Shown: positions 31,066 to 38,550 of the stretch, piece after piece | How positions within the stretch are numbered: the first letter of the stretch is position 1 | Layout: each line of letters opens with the position of its first letter | Assembly: GCA_900538385.1 (NCBI GenBank) | Contig: UWSO01000019.1 | Span: 1 to 42,450 of the forward strand | Origin: an uncultured Porphyromonas sp. | Lineage (GTDB): Bacteria; Bacteroidota; Bacteroidia; Bacteroidales; Porphyromonadaceae | Length of the DNA stretch: 42,450 nt | Reading direction: 5' to 3' | Made by a program: the position numbers and the translations under genes | Notes under the pieces: generated by a model | Told to the model about the DNA's origin: nothing | Seen by the model: only the letters and a program-made list of their open reading frames with translations | Database searches by the model: none

Positions 31066-31075
31066 GTGACCCACT

Positions 31076-32899
31076 ATGATCGTCTGCATCGCCGAGAAAC
31101 CGTCCGTAGCGCGTGACATAGCCAAGATACTCGGAGCCACCGAGGCTCGCTCGGGCTATATCGAGGGCAATGGCTATGCCGTCACCTGGACCTATGGTCA
31201 CCTCTGCACGCTCAAGGAGCCGGAGGACTACCAGACTAGTTGGCAGGGATGGCGACTGGCTTCGCTGCCGATGATTCCAGAGCGCTTCGGCATCAAGCTG
31301 ATCAAGGAGGAGCACATCGAGCGGCAGTTTGCCGTGATCCAAGAGCTGGTCTCACAAGCAGAGCGGGTGATCAACTGCGGTGATGCAGGTCAAGAGGGCG
31401 AGCTGATACAGCGCTGGGTACTCCAACTAGCGGGCTGCTCCTGTCCCGTGGAGCGTCTCTGGATCTCCTCGCTAACTGACCAATCGATCCGCGAGGGCTT
31501 TGCCAACTTGCGCCCCAGCAAAGAGCTAGACACGCTCTACTACGCTGGATTGGCACGTGCCATCGGCGACTGGCTCCTAGGGATCAATGGGACACGTCTC
31601 TACACCCTCACTGATCGCTATGGCAGTAGACAGCGAGGCGTTCGCTCCGTAGGTCGTGTGCAGACCCCGACACTGGCGCTAGTTGTTGACAGACAGGCGG
31701 AGATCGAGAGCTTCGTCCCAGTCACCACTTACGAGATGCAGACCTCTTACCGGGGGACGCTCTTTAGGGCAGACACAACACAAGAAGTCGAGGTGACCTT
31801 TGCCGAGCGGCAGCAGGTCGAGGAGTTGATCGAGCGAATCGCGAAGGAGCCGCTCATCGTGCAGGCGGTCGAGCAGAAGAAGTCGACGGAGTATCCGCCA
31901 CGACTCTTTGACCTCACCTCCCTACAGGTGGAAGCGAATAAGAAGTTTGGCTACACGGCCGAGCAGACGCTCCGACTCATACAGTCTCTCTACGAGAAGA
32001 AGGTGACCACCTACCCACGTGTCGACACCACCTTCCTACCCGAAGACCAATACCCTAAGGTAGGAGAAACGCTCCAAGGCATCGCGCGGCATGCGGCTCT
32101 CGGGGGCTTCATCGCACCGCTACTAAGTAGTGGCAAGCCGTTGAAGAAGAGCAAGAAGGTCTTTGACAATAAGAAGATCACCGATCACCATGCAATCATC
32201 CCGACAGGACAGCTGAGCGGTGGACTCACCCCTGATGAGGAGCAGATCTACCTCCTCGTAGCACTGCGCTACATAGCCGCTTTTTACCCTGATGCTAAGG
32301 TCTCGACAACCACCGTGCGTGCTACCGTCGAGGAGTATCCACTACGCGCCTCGGGCAAGACGATCCTCGTGGAGGGGTGGCGTGAAGTCCTCAAGCCAGA
32401 CAGTGGCAAAGAGGGAGACGATACCGCAGAGGGAGCCAAAGACAAGGACAAAGAGCAGACACTCCCTCCCTTCAAGGAGGGCGAGTCAGGGCCTCACGAA
32501 CCGACGATCCGTGAGAGTACTTCTACGCCACCACGCTACTACACCGAGGCGACGCTCCTACGTGCTATGGAGACGGCTGGCAAAGGTGTCGAGGATGAGG
32601 AGCTACGGGATGCGCTTAAGATGAACGGCATCGGTCGTCCCTCCACACGCGCAGCCATCATCGAGACGCTCTTCAAGCGGGGCTACATAGTCCGTGAGGG
32701 TAAGTCGCTACGCGCCACACCAGCAGGCATACAGCTGATCGAATCGATACAAGATCCCCTGCTCAAGAGTGCCGAGCTGACGGGTCGCTGGGAGCTCAAG
32801 CTGCGACAGATCGAGAGTCGAGAGTACGATCCAGGGCAGTTTCTCAACGAACTCAAAGCGCAGGTCTCCACGCTCGTCACCGAGGTGCGTGGCTTCTAG
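31076..32899 (+). CDS. topB: DNA topoisomerase III (type IA)
   Basis: 607 residues. The Toprim domain begins IVCIAEKPSVARDIAKIL and has the metal site NCGDAGQEGELIQR near 99. The catalytic tyrosine lies in KVTTYPRVDTTFLPE near residue 317. ITDHHAIIPTG near 365 and LKMNGIGRPSTRAAIIETLFKRGYI near 523 are further type IA signatures. It relaxes negative supercoils and unlinks intertwined DNA. At 607 residues it is shorter than E. coli TopB (653) and lacks a C-terminal zinc-finger or basic extension. An acidic/lysine-rich insertion (EEGDDTAEGAKDKDKEQ-like, about residues 441-470) interrupts the core. Downstream of prfB in one probable transcript. Confidence 0.94.
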   Translation: MIVCIAEKPSVARDIAKILGATEARSGYIEGNGYAVTWTYGHLCTLKEPEDYQTSWQGWRLASLPMIPERFGIKLIKEEHIERQFAVIQELVSQAERVINCGDAGQEGELIQRWVLQLAGCSCPVERLWISSLTDQSIREGFANLRPSKELDTLYYAGLARAIGDWLLGINGTRLYTLTDRYGSRQRGVRSVGRVQTPTLALVVDRQAEIESFVPVTTYEMQTSYRGTLFRADTTQEVEVTFAERQQVEELIERIAKEPLIVQAVEQKKSTEYPPRLFDLTSLQVEANKKFGYTAEQTLRLIQSLYEKKVTTYPRVDTTFLPEDQYPKVGETLQGIARHAALGGFIAPLLSSGKPLKKSKKVFDNKKITDHHAIIPTGQLSGGLTPDEEQIYLLVALRYIAAFYPDAKVSTTTVRATVEEYPLRASGKTILVEGWREVLKPDSGKEGDDTAEGAKDKDKEQTLPPFKEGESGPHEPTIRESTSTPPRYYTEATLLRAMETAGKGVEDEELRDALKMNGIGRPSTRAAIIETLFKRGYIVREGKSLRATPAGIQLIESIQDPLLKSAELTGRWELKLRQIESREYDPGQFLNELKAQVSTLVTEVRGF

Positions 32900-32958
32900 C
32901 CGTCAACGGACACACAGATACCTTCCGACAAACTCCAATCATTTCGACTATTCTGATT

Positions 32959-33144
32959 CTCCACTGAGGGAAAGCGAATTTCTTCGGTGGGGATTTTTTA
33001 TTTTCCACGGAGGTAGGAATAAATACTTCGGAAGAATCAAATGATACTTCGGAAGAATCAAATCATAAGTCCGAAGAATTTCTGATTTTCTCGCTGAGAA
33101 ATAAAAAATATCCACGGAGGAAATCTTACATTCCCTCCGTGGAG
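32959..33144 (-). repeat. Dispersed hairpin-rich repeat, - orientation
   Basis: On the minus strand it reads like the copy at 8763-8956, including the double tcatttgattcttccgaag-type core. The outer 14 bases are near-perfect inverted repeats (ctccactgagggaa at 32959-32972 against ttccctccgtggag at 33131-33144, one mismatch), so the whole unit can fold back. The rest of this 425-base gap holds the promoter at 33240 and nothing else recognised. Confidence 0.8.
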
Positions 33145-33239
33145 TCTGAAATCACCTTTGACGCTAACCTTGTTCTTCGACTCAGAGAGCTTGACGTGAG
33201 CTGGGAAAGAGCTAAGCCAAACGGCAAAGAGTTTTTTAC

Positions 33240-33247
33240 TACCTTTG
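33240..33247 (+). promoter_or_regulatory. -7 box before the glycosyltransferase gene
   Basis: TACCTTTG at 33240-33247, 77 bases before the start at 33325. No clear -33 box. Confidence 0.5.
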
Positions 33248-33324
33248 TAGCACAGTGGTGTGGGGGCATCTGGTAACGCCGTTTCACCCTGCTTATTACT
33301 ACTCACAGAGACCTCTACTACGCT

Positions 33325-34080
33325 ATGCACGCTAGCCTTGTCATCATACCCACCTACAACGAGAGCGAGAATGTCGCCGAGATGATTCGAGCTGTCTTGG
33401 CACTGCCCGAAGCCTTCGACCTGCTGATCCTTGATGACAATTCACCAGACGGAACCGCTGAGATCGTACGTACGCTACAGCAGGAGACGGACTACACAGA
33501 TCGTCTGCATCTCATCGTACGTCCAGGCAAGATGGGACTAGGCACAGCCTATCTCACAGGCTTCGAGTGGGCACTGGAGCATGGCTACGATTATATCTTC
33601 GAGATGGATTGCGACTTTAGCCATCCACTCTCGGCTCTGCCGCACCTCCTACGTGCGGTCTCTGAGGAGGGCTACGATGTGGCGGTGGGCTCGCGCTACG
33701 TACGTGGCGGTGGAGTTAAGGATTGGCCTCTTAACCGCATCCTCATGAGCTATCTCGCATCGGTCTACGTGCGTCTCATCACTTGGCTACCAGTCCGAGA
33801 CACGACCGCCGGGTTCGTCTGCTACAAACGTGAGGTGCTAGAGACGATGAGACTAGACGAGGTACACTTCAAGGGCTACGCCTTCCAGATAGAGATGAAG
33901 TACACGGCGCACTGTCTGGGCTTCAAGATCAAGGAGGTCCCCATAACCTTTGTCAATCGCAAGCTAGGCAGCTCGAAGATGAATGGTTCGATCTTTGGCG
34001 AAGCTTTCACGGGTGTCCTCAAGCTACGCTACTGGCGGCTCTTCAAGGGCTTCCCCAAGCGTCGTAATCCAGCTAAGTAA
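33325..34080 (+). CDS. Polyprenol-phosphate mannosyltransferase-like glycosyltransferase (GT2)
   Basis: 251 residues, soluble GT-A fold without the C-terminal membrane domain of some homologues. VIIPTYNESENV, LLILDDNSPDGTAE (nucleotide-sugar Asp), GKMGLGTAYLTGFEWAL and the DXD-like FEMDCDFSHPL are the DPM1 marks, followed by VGSRYVRGGGVKDWPL and RDTTAGFVCYKREVLE. It probably loads a sugar from GDP- or UDP-sugar onto a polyprenol phosphate for envelope or protein glycosylation. The exact sugar cannot be read. The next gene, dihydroorotase, begins one base after its stop; this pairing is common in Bacteroidota. Confidence 0.88.
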   Translation: MHASLVIIPTYNESENVAEMIRAVLALPEAFDLLILDDNSPDGTAEIVRTLQQETDYTDRLHLIVRPGKMGLGTAYLTGFEWALEHGYDYIFEMDCDFSHPLSALPHLLRAVSEEGYDVAVGSRYVRGGGVKDWPLNRILMSYLASVYVRLITWLPVRDTTAGFVCYKREVLETMRLDEVHFKGYAFQIEMKYTAHCLGFKIKEVPITFVNRKLGSSKMNGSIFGEAFTGVLKLRYWRLFKGFPKRRNPAK

Positions 34081-34081
34081 T

Positions 34082-35437
34082 ATGCGACAGATCATACTCG
34101 GAGCGACCCTAATCAATGAAGGTCGACAGGTCGTCGGCTCCGTATGCCTCTCCGACGAGCGAATTGAGTCTATATATATAGGTGTCGACAAGGCGTCTGA
34201 CCTCCCCAGCGAACTACTCCAAGGTGCAGAGATTGTGGAGGCACACGGGCTCTGGCTGCTGCCTGGCTGCATCGACGACCAGGTACACTTTAGAGAGCCA
34301 GGACTAACCAACAAGGGAGACATAGCGCACGAGAGTCGTGCCGCCGTGGCGGGGGGTGTCACCTCTTATATGGATATGCCGAATGTGAAGCCTCCGACGG
34401 TCACCCTAGAGGCGCTTCTCGACAAGCGTCAGCGCGCTAAGGAGACGAGCTGGGCAAACTACGCCTTCTACTTCGGAGGGACCAACGACAATGCTCCCGA
34501 GGCGTGTGACATAGACCCGGCTTTGATCCCTGGGTACAAGCTCTTCCTAGGAGCCTCCACGGGGAATATGCTAGTGGACAGCGAGGAGGCGCTCGACTAC
34601 TTCTTCGCCCATGCCCCTAAGCTCATCGCCACGCACTGCGAGAGCGAGGAAATCATCACACGCAATAAAGAGATCTATCGTCAGCGATACAACGGGCATC
34701 CACCCATTGAGGCGCACCCGCTGATACGCTCTCGTGAAGCGTGCTACGAATCTTCGCTCAGTGCCATAGAGCGTGCCAAGCGTCTCGGTGCTAGACTACA
34801 CGTACTACACCTATCGACAGCTGAGGAAATGGAGCTCTTCTCAGCAGCTCCACTTTCGCCAGAGAAGCGCATCACCGCTGAGGTGTGCGTTCACCACTTA
34901 TGGTTTACTGACGAAGACTACAGTCGCCTAGGCAATCGCATCAAGTGGAATCCCGCCGTCAAGACGGCTCGCGATCGTGAGGCTCTGCGCCAAGCGCTCG
35001 TAGATGGGCGCATCGATGTGGTCGCCACCGATCATGCGCCCCACACGCTAGCCGACAAGGAGGGCGATGCCCTTACGGCAGCCTCTGGAGGTCCACTCGT
35101 ACAGCACAGCCTTCTGATGATGCTGGAGCTGGCTCACGAGGGGCTTTGGTCTCCTGAGCTGGTGGTTGAGAAGATGGCACACGCTCCCGCCCAGCTCTTT
35201 GGGGTTCGTGAGCGAGGCTATATCCGCACAGGCTACTACGCCGACCTAGTCCTCGTAGATCCTCATCAAGAGACCACGGTGACGACGGAAAGCCTTTACA
35301 GCAAGTGTGGCTGGTCGCCACTGGAGGGTTACACCTTCTCGCATCGCATCGTAGCTACCTGGGTCAATGGACAGGTTGCTTACCGTGACGGTCAATTGAC
35401 CAGTCGCCCGCTAGTCCATGCGCTCACCTTCTCCTAA
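34082..35437 (+). CDS. pyrC: Dihydroorotase
   Basis: 451 residues from ATG 34082. The open frame extends further upstream into the preceding gene, but MRQIILGATLINEG is the family start. It catalyses ring closure of carbamoyl aspartate in pyrimidine synthesis. The amidohydrolase metal motif is IDDQVHFREPGLTNKGD near residue 62, with further ligands in LIATHCESEE, LHVLHLSTAEE and VATDHAPHT. PGYKLFLGAST fits the type I/II enzyme long form; whether the bridging lysine is replaced by an unmodified residue here is not certain. No aspartate carbamoyltransferase gene is near. Confidence 0.92.
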   Translation: MRQIILGATLINEGRQVVGSVCLSDERIESIYIGVDKASDLPSELLQGAEIVEAHGLWLLPGCIDDQVHFREPGLTNKGDIAHESRAAVAGGVTSYMDMPNVKPPTVTLEALLDKRQRAKETSWANYAFYFGGTNDNAPEACDIDPALIPGYKLFLGASTGNMLVDSEEALDYFFAHAPKLIATHCESEEIITRNKEIYRQRYNGHPPIEAHPLIRSREACYESSLSAIERAKRLGARLHVLHLSTAEEMELFSAAPLSPEKRITAEVCVHHLWFTDEDYSRLGNRIKWNPAVKTARDREALRQALVDGRIDVVATDHAPHTLADKEGDALTAASGGPLVQHSLLMMLELAHEGLWSPELVVEKMAHAPAQLFGVRERGYIRTGYYADLVLVDPHQETTVTTESLYSKCGWSPLEGYTFSHRIVATWVNGQVAYRDGQLTSRPLVHALTFS

Positions 35438-35506
35438 ATAAGCTCTCGTCAGAGGGCAAATAGACATTTGGGTGTCAAACCCTTTCGCTACGTGAGCGAT
35501 TATTCT

Positions 35507-35514
35507 TATATTTG
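35507..35514 (+). promoter_or_regulatory. -7 box of the methylmalonyl-CoA unit
   Basis: TATATTTG lies 97 bases before the start at 35612. A partial -33 (ctttcg near 35482) is weak. Confidence 0.5.
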
Positions 35515-35611
35515 CAGTCGGGTCATGGTCTCTAGAGAGATTATCCCCATAGGGAGGGCGTAGTCCCTACCCTCTTTGAGTAGACACATAAATCAAAAAA
35601 CAATATAGCGT

Positions 35612-36028
35612 ATGAATCTGTCACACATCGAGCATCTTGGGATAGCAGTCAAGAGCATAGAGGAGGCACTACCCTTCTTCGAGGGAGTCCTCGGACTAAC
35701 CTGCTACAACATTGAGGAGGTCGCCGACCAGAAGGTGCGTACCGCATTCCTCAAGATAGGCGAGGTCAAGCTAGAGCTCCTAGAGCCTACAAGCGATGAG
35801 AGCCCTATAGCCAAGTTTATCGAGAAGCGTGGCGAGGGTATCCACCACCTAGCACTATCATCTGACGATGCAGCACCAGCTCTCGAGGAGCTCAAGAGCA
35901 AAGGCATACGCCTCATCGACGAGAAGCCTCGCAAAGGTGCCGAGGGGCTCAACATTGCCTTCGTACACCCCAAGAGTGCACACGGCATACTCCTAGAGAT
36001 CTGCGACTGCAAGGATGTCGCTAAGTAA
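35612..36028 (+). CDS. mce: Methylmalonyl-CoA epimerase
   Basis: 138 residues, VOC superfamily with two beta-alpha-beta-beta-beta halves. HIEHLGIAVKS carries the first metal His. EGIHHLALSSDD carries the second, with Glu residues at KLELLEP and ILLEICD. It interconverts (2R)- and (2S)-methylmalonyl-CoA between mutase and decarboxylase in the succinate-propionate route. First gene of a unit with carboxyltransferase and biotin carrier, which fits. Confidence 0.94.
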   Translation: MNLSHIEHLGIAVKSIEEALPFFEGVLGLTCYNIEEVADQKVRTAFLKIGEVKLELLEPTSDESPIAKFIEKRGEGIHHLALSSDDAAPALEELKSKGIRLIDEKPRKGAEGLNIAFVHPKSAHGILLEICDCKDVAK

Positions 36029-36061
36029 TTTCGTCAAATCAAACAAACGCTACATAGAATA

Positions 36062-37615
36062 ATGAGTGTACAACAAGAGAAGATAAAGCAACTCCTTGCC
36101 AAGCGTGAGGAGGCTCGTCTCGGAGGAGGCGAGGAGCGCATTGAGAAGCAACACGCCAAGGGCAAGTACACAGCTCGTGAGCGTATAGCTATGCTCCTCG
36201 ATGAGGGTTCCTTTGAGGAGATCGACATGTTCGTCCAGCACCGCTGCACGAACTTTGGCATGGAGAAGAAGAAGTTCCTCGGTGACGGTGTCGTCGTAGG
36301 TAGTGGTACCATCGACGGACGTCTCGTCTACGTCTTCGCTCAGGACTTCACCGTCATAGGTGGCGCTCTCGGTGAGATGCTCGCTGCCAAGATCTGCAAG
36401 GTGATGGACCTAGCTATGACTATGGGCGCTCCCTGTATCGGTCTCAACGACTCTGGTGGTGCTCGTATCCAAGAGGCTGTCAACGCACTCTGTGGCTACG
36501 GTGAGATCTTCGAGCGCAACATCCTTGCTTCGGGTGTCATTCCACAGATCTCTGGTATCTTCGGCCCCTGCGCTGGTGGCGCTGTCTACTCTCCCGCACT
36601 GACCGACTTCAACATTATGGTGCGCAACTCCAGCTACATGTTCCTCACAGGTCCTAAGGTGGTCAAGACGGTCACCGGCGAGGATGTCACTCAGGAGGAG
36701 CTAGGTGGTGCCGACGTACACGCATCTAAGAGTGGTGTGGCACACTTCGCCGTAGACAACGACGAGGCTGGTCTTCAGCTCATCCGCCAGTTGCTCTCCT
36801 TCCTACCACAAAACAACATGGAGGAGCCACCCTTCGTCGCTTGCGACGATCCCGCAGACCGCTGCGAGGAGCTACTCAACGAGATCATCCCCGACTCGCC
36901 AAACCGTGCTTACGACATGTACGAGGTGATCGGAGCAATCGTTGACCACGGCGAGTTCCTCGAGGTGCATCGCGATTACGCACGCAACATCATCGTCGGC
37001 TTCGCACGCTTCAACGGGCAGAGCGTCGGTATCGTAGCCAATCAGCCGAAGGTAATGGCTGGTAGCCTTGACTGCAACTCCTCTCGCAAGGCAGCACGCT
37101 TCGTACGCTTCTGCGACGCATTCAATATCCCCATCGTCACACTCGTCGACGTACCAGGCTTCCTACCAGGTACTGGTCAGGAGTACAACGCTGTCATCAC
37201 ACACGGTGCTAAGCTCCTCTACGCTTACGGCGAGGCTACCGTGCCTAAGATCACGGTCGTCCTACGCAAGGCGTACGGTGGTGCCTACATCGTGATGGGC
37301 TCCAAGCACCTACGCTCAGATATCAACTACGCTTGGCCATCTGCTGAGATTGCCGTCATGGGTCCGTCAGGAGCCGTCGAGGTAGTCTTTGCCAAGGAGG
37401 TTAAGGCGAGCGATGATCCCGCTAAGACAGCTCTGGAGAAAGAGCAAGAGTATCGTGATGCTTTTGCCAATCCATACAATGCTGCTTCCTATGGTTACAT
37501 CGATGATGTCATCGAGCCGAGAAACACCCGCTTCCGCATCATCCGTGCGCTACAACAGCTACGCACGAAGCGTCAGACGCTCCCCGCTAAGAAGCATGAC
37601 AACGTACCTCTCTAA
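36062..37615 (+). CDS. mmdA: Acyl-CoA carboxyltransferase subunit (methylmalonyl-CoA decarboxylase alpha type)
   Basis: 517 residues with the two crotonase-like halves of carboxyltransferases. N-terminal half: GKYTARERIAMLLDEGSFEEID, GALGEMLAAKICKVMDLAMTMG, LNDSGGARIQEAV. C-terminal half: DVPGFLPGTGQEYNAVITHGAKLLYAY, LRKAYGGAYIVMGSK, and WPSAEIAVMGPSGAVEVVF. Such subunits serve propionyl-CoA carboxylase or the sodium-pumping methylmalonyl-CoA decarboxylase. With an epimerase before and a small OadG-like protein plus a biotin carrier after, the decarboxylase reading is favoured. No biotin carboxylase is present in the window. Confidence 0.93.
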   Translation: MSVQQEKIKQLLAKREEARLGGGEERIEKQHAKGKYTARERIAMLLDEGSFEEIDMFVQHRCTNFGMEKKKFLGDGVVVGSGTIDGRLVYVFAQDFTVIGGALGEMLAAKICKVMDLAMTMGAPCIGLNDSGGARIQEAVNALCGYGEIFERNILASGVIPQISGIFGPCAGGAVYSPALTDFNIMVRNSSYMFLTGPKVVKTVTGEDVTQEELGGADVHASKSGVAHFAVDNDEAGLQLIRQLLSFLPQNNMEEPPFVACDDPADRCEELLNEIIPDSPNRAYDMYEVIGAIVDHGEFLEVHRDYARNIIVGFARFNGQSVGIVANQPKVMAGSLDCNSSRKAARFVRFCDAFNIPIVTLVDVPGFLPGTGQEYNAVITHGAKLLYAYGEATVPKITVVLRKAYGGAYIVMGSKHLRSDINYAWPSAEIAVMGPSGAVEVVFAKEVKASDDPAKTALEKEQEYRDAFANPYNAASYGYIDDVIEPRNTRFRIIRALQQLRTKRQTLPAKKHDNVPL

Positions 37616-37627
37616 CCCCTCCTACCG

Positions 37628-37861
37628 ATGGCTACCAAGAAGATAGAAAAGGGTAAGAAGGCACCCACCAAGAGAGCTAAAAAGGCTGCTACAGCACCCT
37701 CTCCCGAAGAGGTTGCTATAGCACTCGCCTTAGCGCAGGCTCTAGGCACCCCGCACGACGAGGAGTCTTATCAGCTCACGATACGGCACAAGGAGTTCGA
37801 CCCCTGGTCGTTCAAGCTACAGAACATGCGTGTCACACCACAGAAGCAGTATTACATCTAA
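37628..37861 (+). CDS. Small OadG/delta-like protein without membrane helix
   Basis: 77 residues. A Lys/Ala-rich start of about 24 residues is followed by PSPEEVAIALALAQAL.TPHDEES and RHKEFDPWSFKLQNMR. This resembles, from recall, the cytosolic tail of the gamma/delta subunits that tether carboxyltransferase in Bacteroidota methylmalonyl-CoA decarboxylases (pattern HDEES...YSPWSSKIYGLR). Usual members carry an N-terminal membrane helix; none is visible here. Position directly after mmdA (12 bases) and before the biotin carrier supports the assignment. Confidence 0.7.
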   Translation: MATKKIEKGKKAPTKRAKKAATAPSPEEVAIALALAQALGTPHDEESYQLTIRHKEFDPWSFKLQNMRVTPQKQYYI

Positions 37862-37878
37862 TCCTAAACGGCAGTACC

Positions 37879-37906
37879 TTAGCAGGCTAGCAGGCTAGCT
37901 TGCTAA
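37879..37906 (+). repeat. Hairpin before the biotin carrier gene
   Basis: ttagcaggctagc (37879-37891) and gctagcttgctaa (37894-37906) form a 13-bp stem with one G-U pair, 20 bases before the start at 37927. The centre is a partial direct repeat (caggctag twice). No T-run follows. It may set relative expression of the biotin carrier or be an RNA-processing site. Confidence 0.6.
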
Positions 37907-37926
37907 GCACCCATATCAAACCCCTT

Positions 37927-38361
37927 ATGAAAGAATATAAGTATAAGATCGATGGCAAAGAGTACGCCGTCAAGATTGACAAGATCGAGGGTGACCAAGC
38001 TCAGCTAGAGGTCAACGGCACCCCATACAGCGTCGAGATCATACAGGAGAAGAAGGAGACCCCGAAAGTCGCCAAGTCTGCTCCTGCAGCAGCACCCGCT
38101 GCCACTGCAGCTCCTGCGCCTGCTGCGGCTCCAGCCTCCACAGGCAAGGGCAAAGCAGTCAAGGCTCCCCTACCAGGCGTCATCATTTCTGTAGACGTAC
38201 AGGTCGGTCAGCAGGTCAAGCGTGGTCAGCAAGTCGCTGTGCTCGAAGCTATGAAGATGGAGAACGGCATCAACGCTGAGTGCGACGGCACCATCTCCGA
38301 GATCAAAGTCAAGGCTGGAGACTCTATCCTAGAGGGTACAGACATCGTTATCATCGGATAG
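37927..38361 (+). CDS. Biotin carboxyl carrier protein of the decarboxylase
   Basis: 144 residues from ATG 37927. The N-terminal 45 residues resemble gamma-subunit starts (YKYKIDGKEYAVKIDKIEGDQAQLEVNG). An Ala/Pro-rich linker spans about residues 48-78. The C-terminal biotinyl domain has GVIISVDVQVGQQVKRGQQVAVLEAMKMENGI, with the biotin-accepting Lys in EAMKMEN near residue 111. It carries the carboxyl group between carboxyltransferase and, in the pump type, the membrane beta subunit. No beta subunit (oadB-like) follows. Confidence 0.93.
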   Translation: MKEYKYKIDGKEYAVKIDKIEGDQAQLEVNGTPYSVEIIQEKKETPKVAKSAPAAAPAATAAPAPAAAPASTGKGKAVKAPLPGVIISVDVQVGQQVKRGQQVAVLEAMKMENGINAECDGTISEIKVKAGDSILEGTDIVIIG

Positions 38362-38550
38362 ACAAGGACAGTCTGACAACCGGCTATAGAGCGAGTTGGA
38401 GTTAAGACGTGGACGGCAAGAGAGCTTAGTAAGATCAGGGGGCAGGGGGCACGGCTCCGTTACCTCTTACTATCTCTCATGCTAGTTGTCCTCTGCTTAT
38501 CCCCAACTCGTCTGCATTACTCGTAATTCACTACACATAGACTTATCATT

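Noticed and set aside
33058..33330. 90-residue minus-strand frame over the repeat and promoter region
   Set aside because: It crosses the dispersed repeat at 32959-33144 and the promoter of the glycosyltransferase gene; no family resemblance.
38393..38513. Long-range inverted word gagttgg ... ccaactc before the lipoprotein gene
   Set aside because: A 7-bp match over more than 100 bases is expected by chance.
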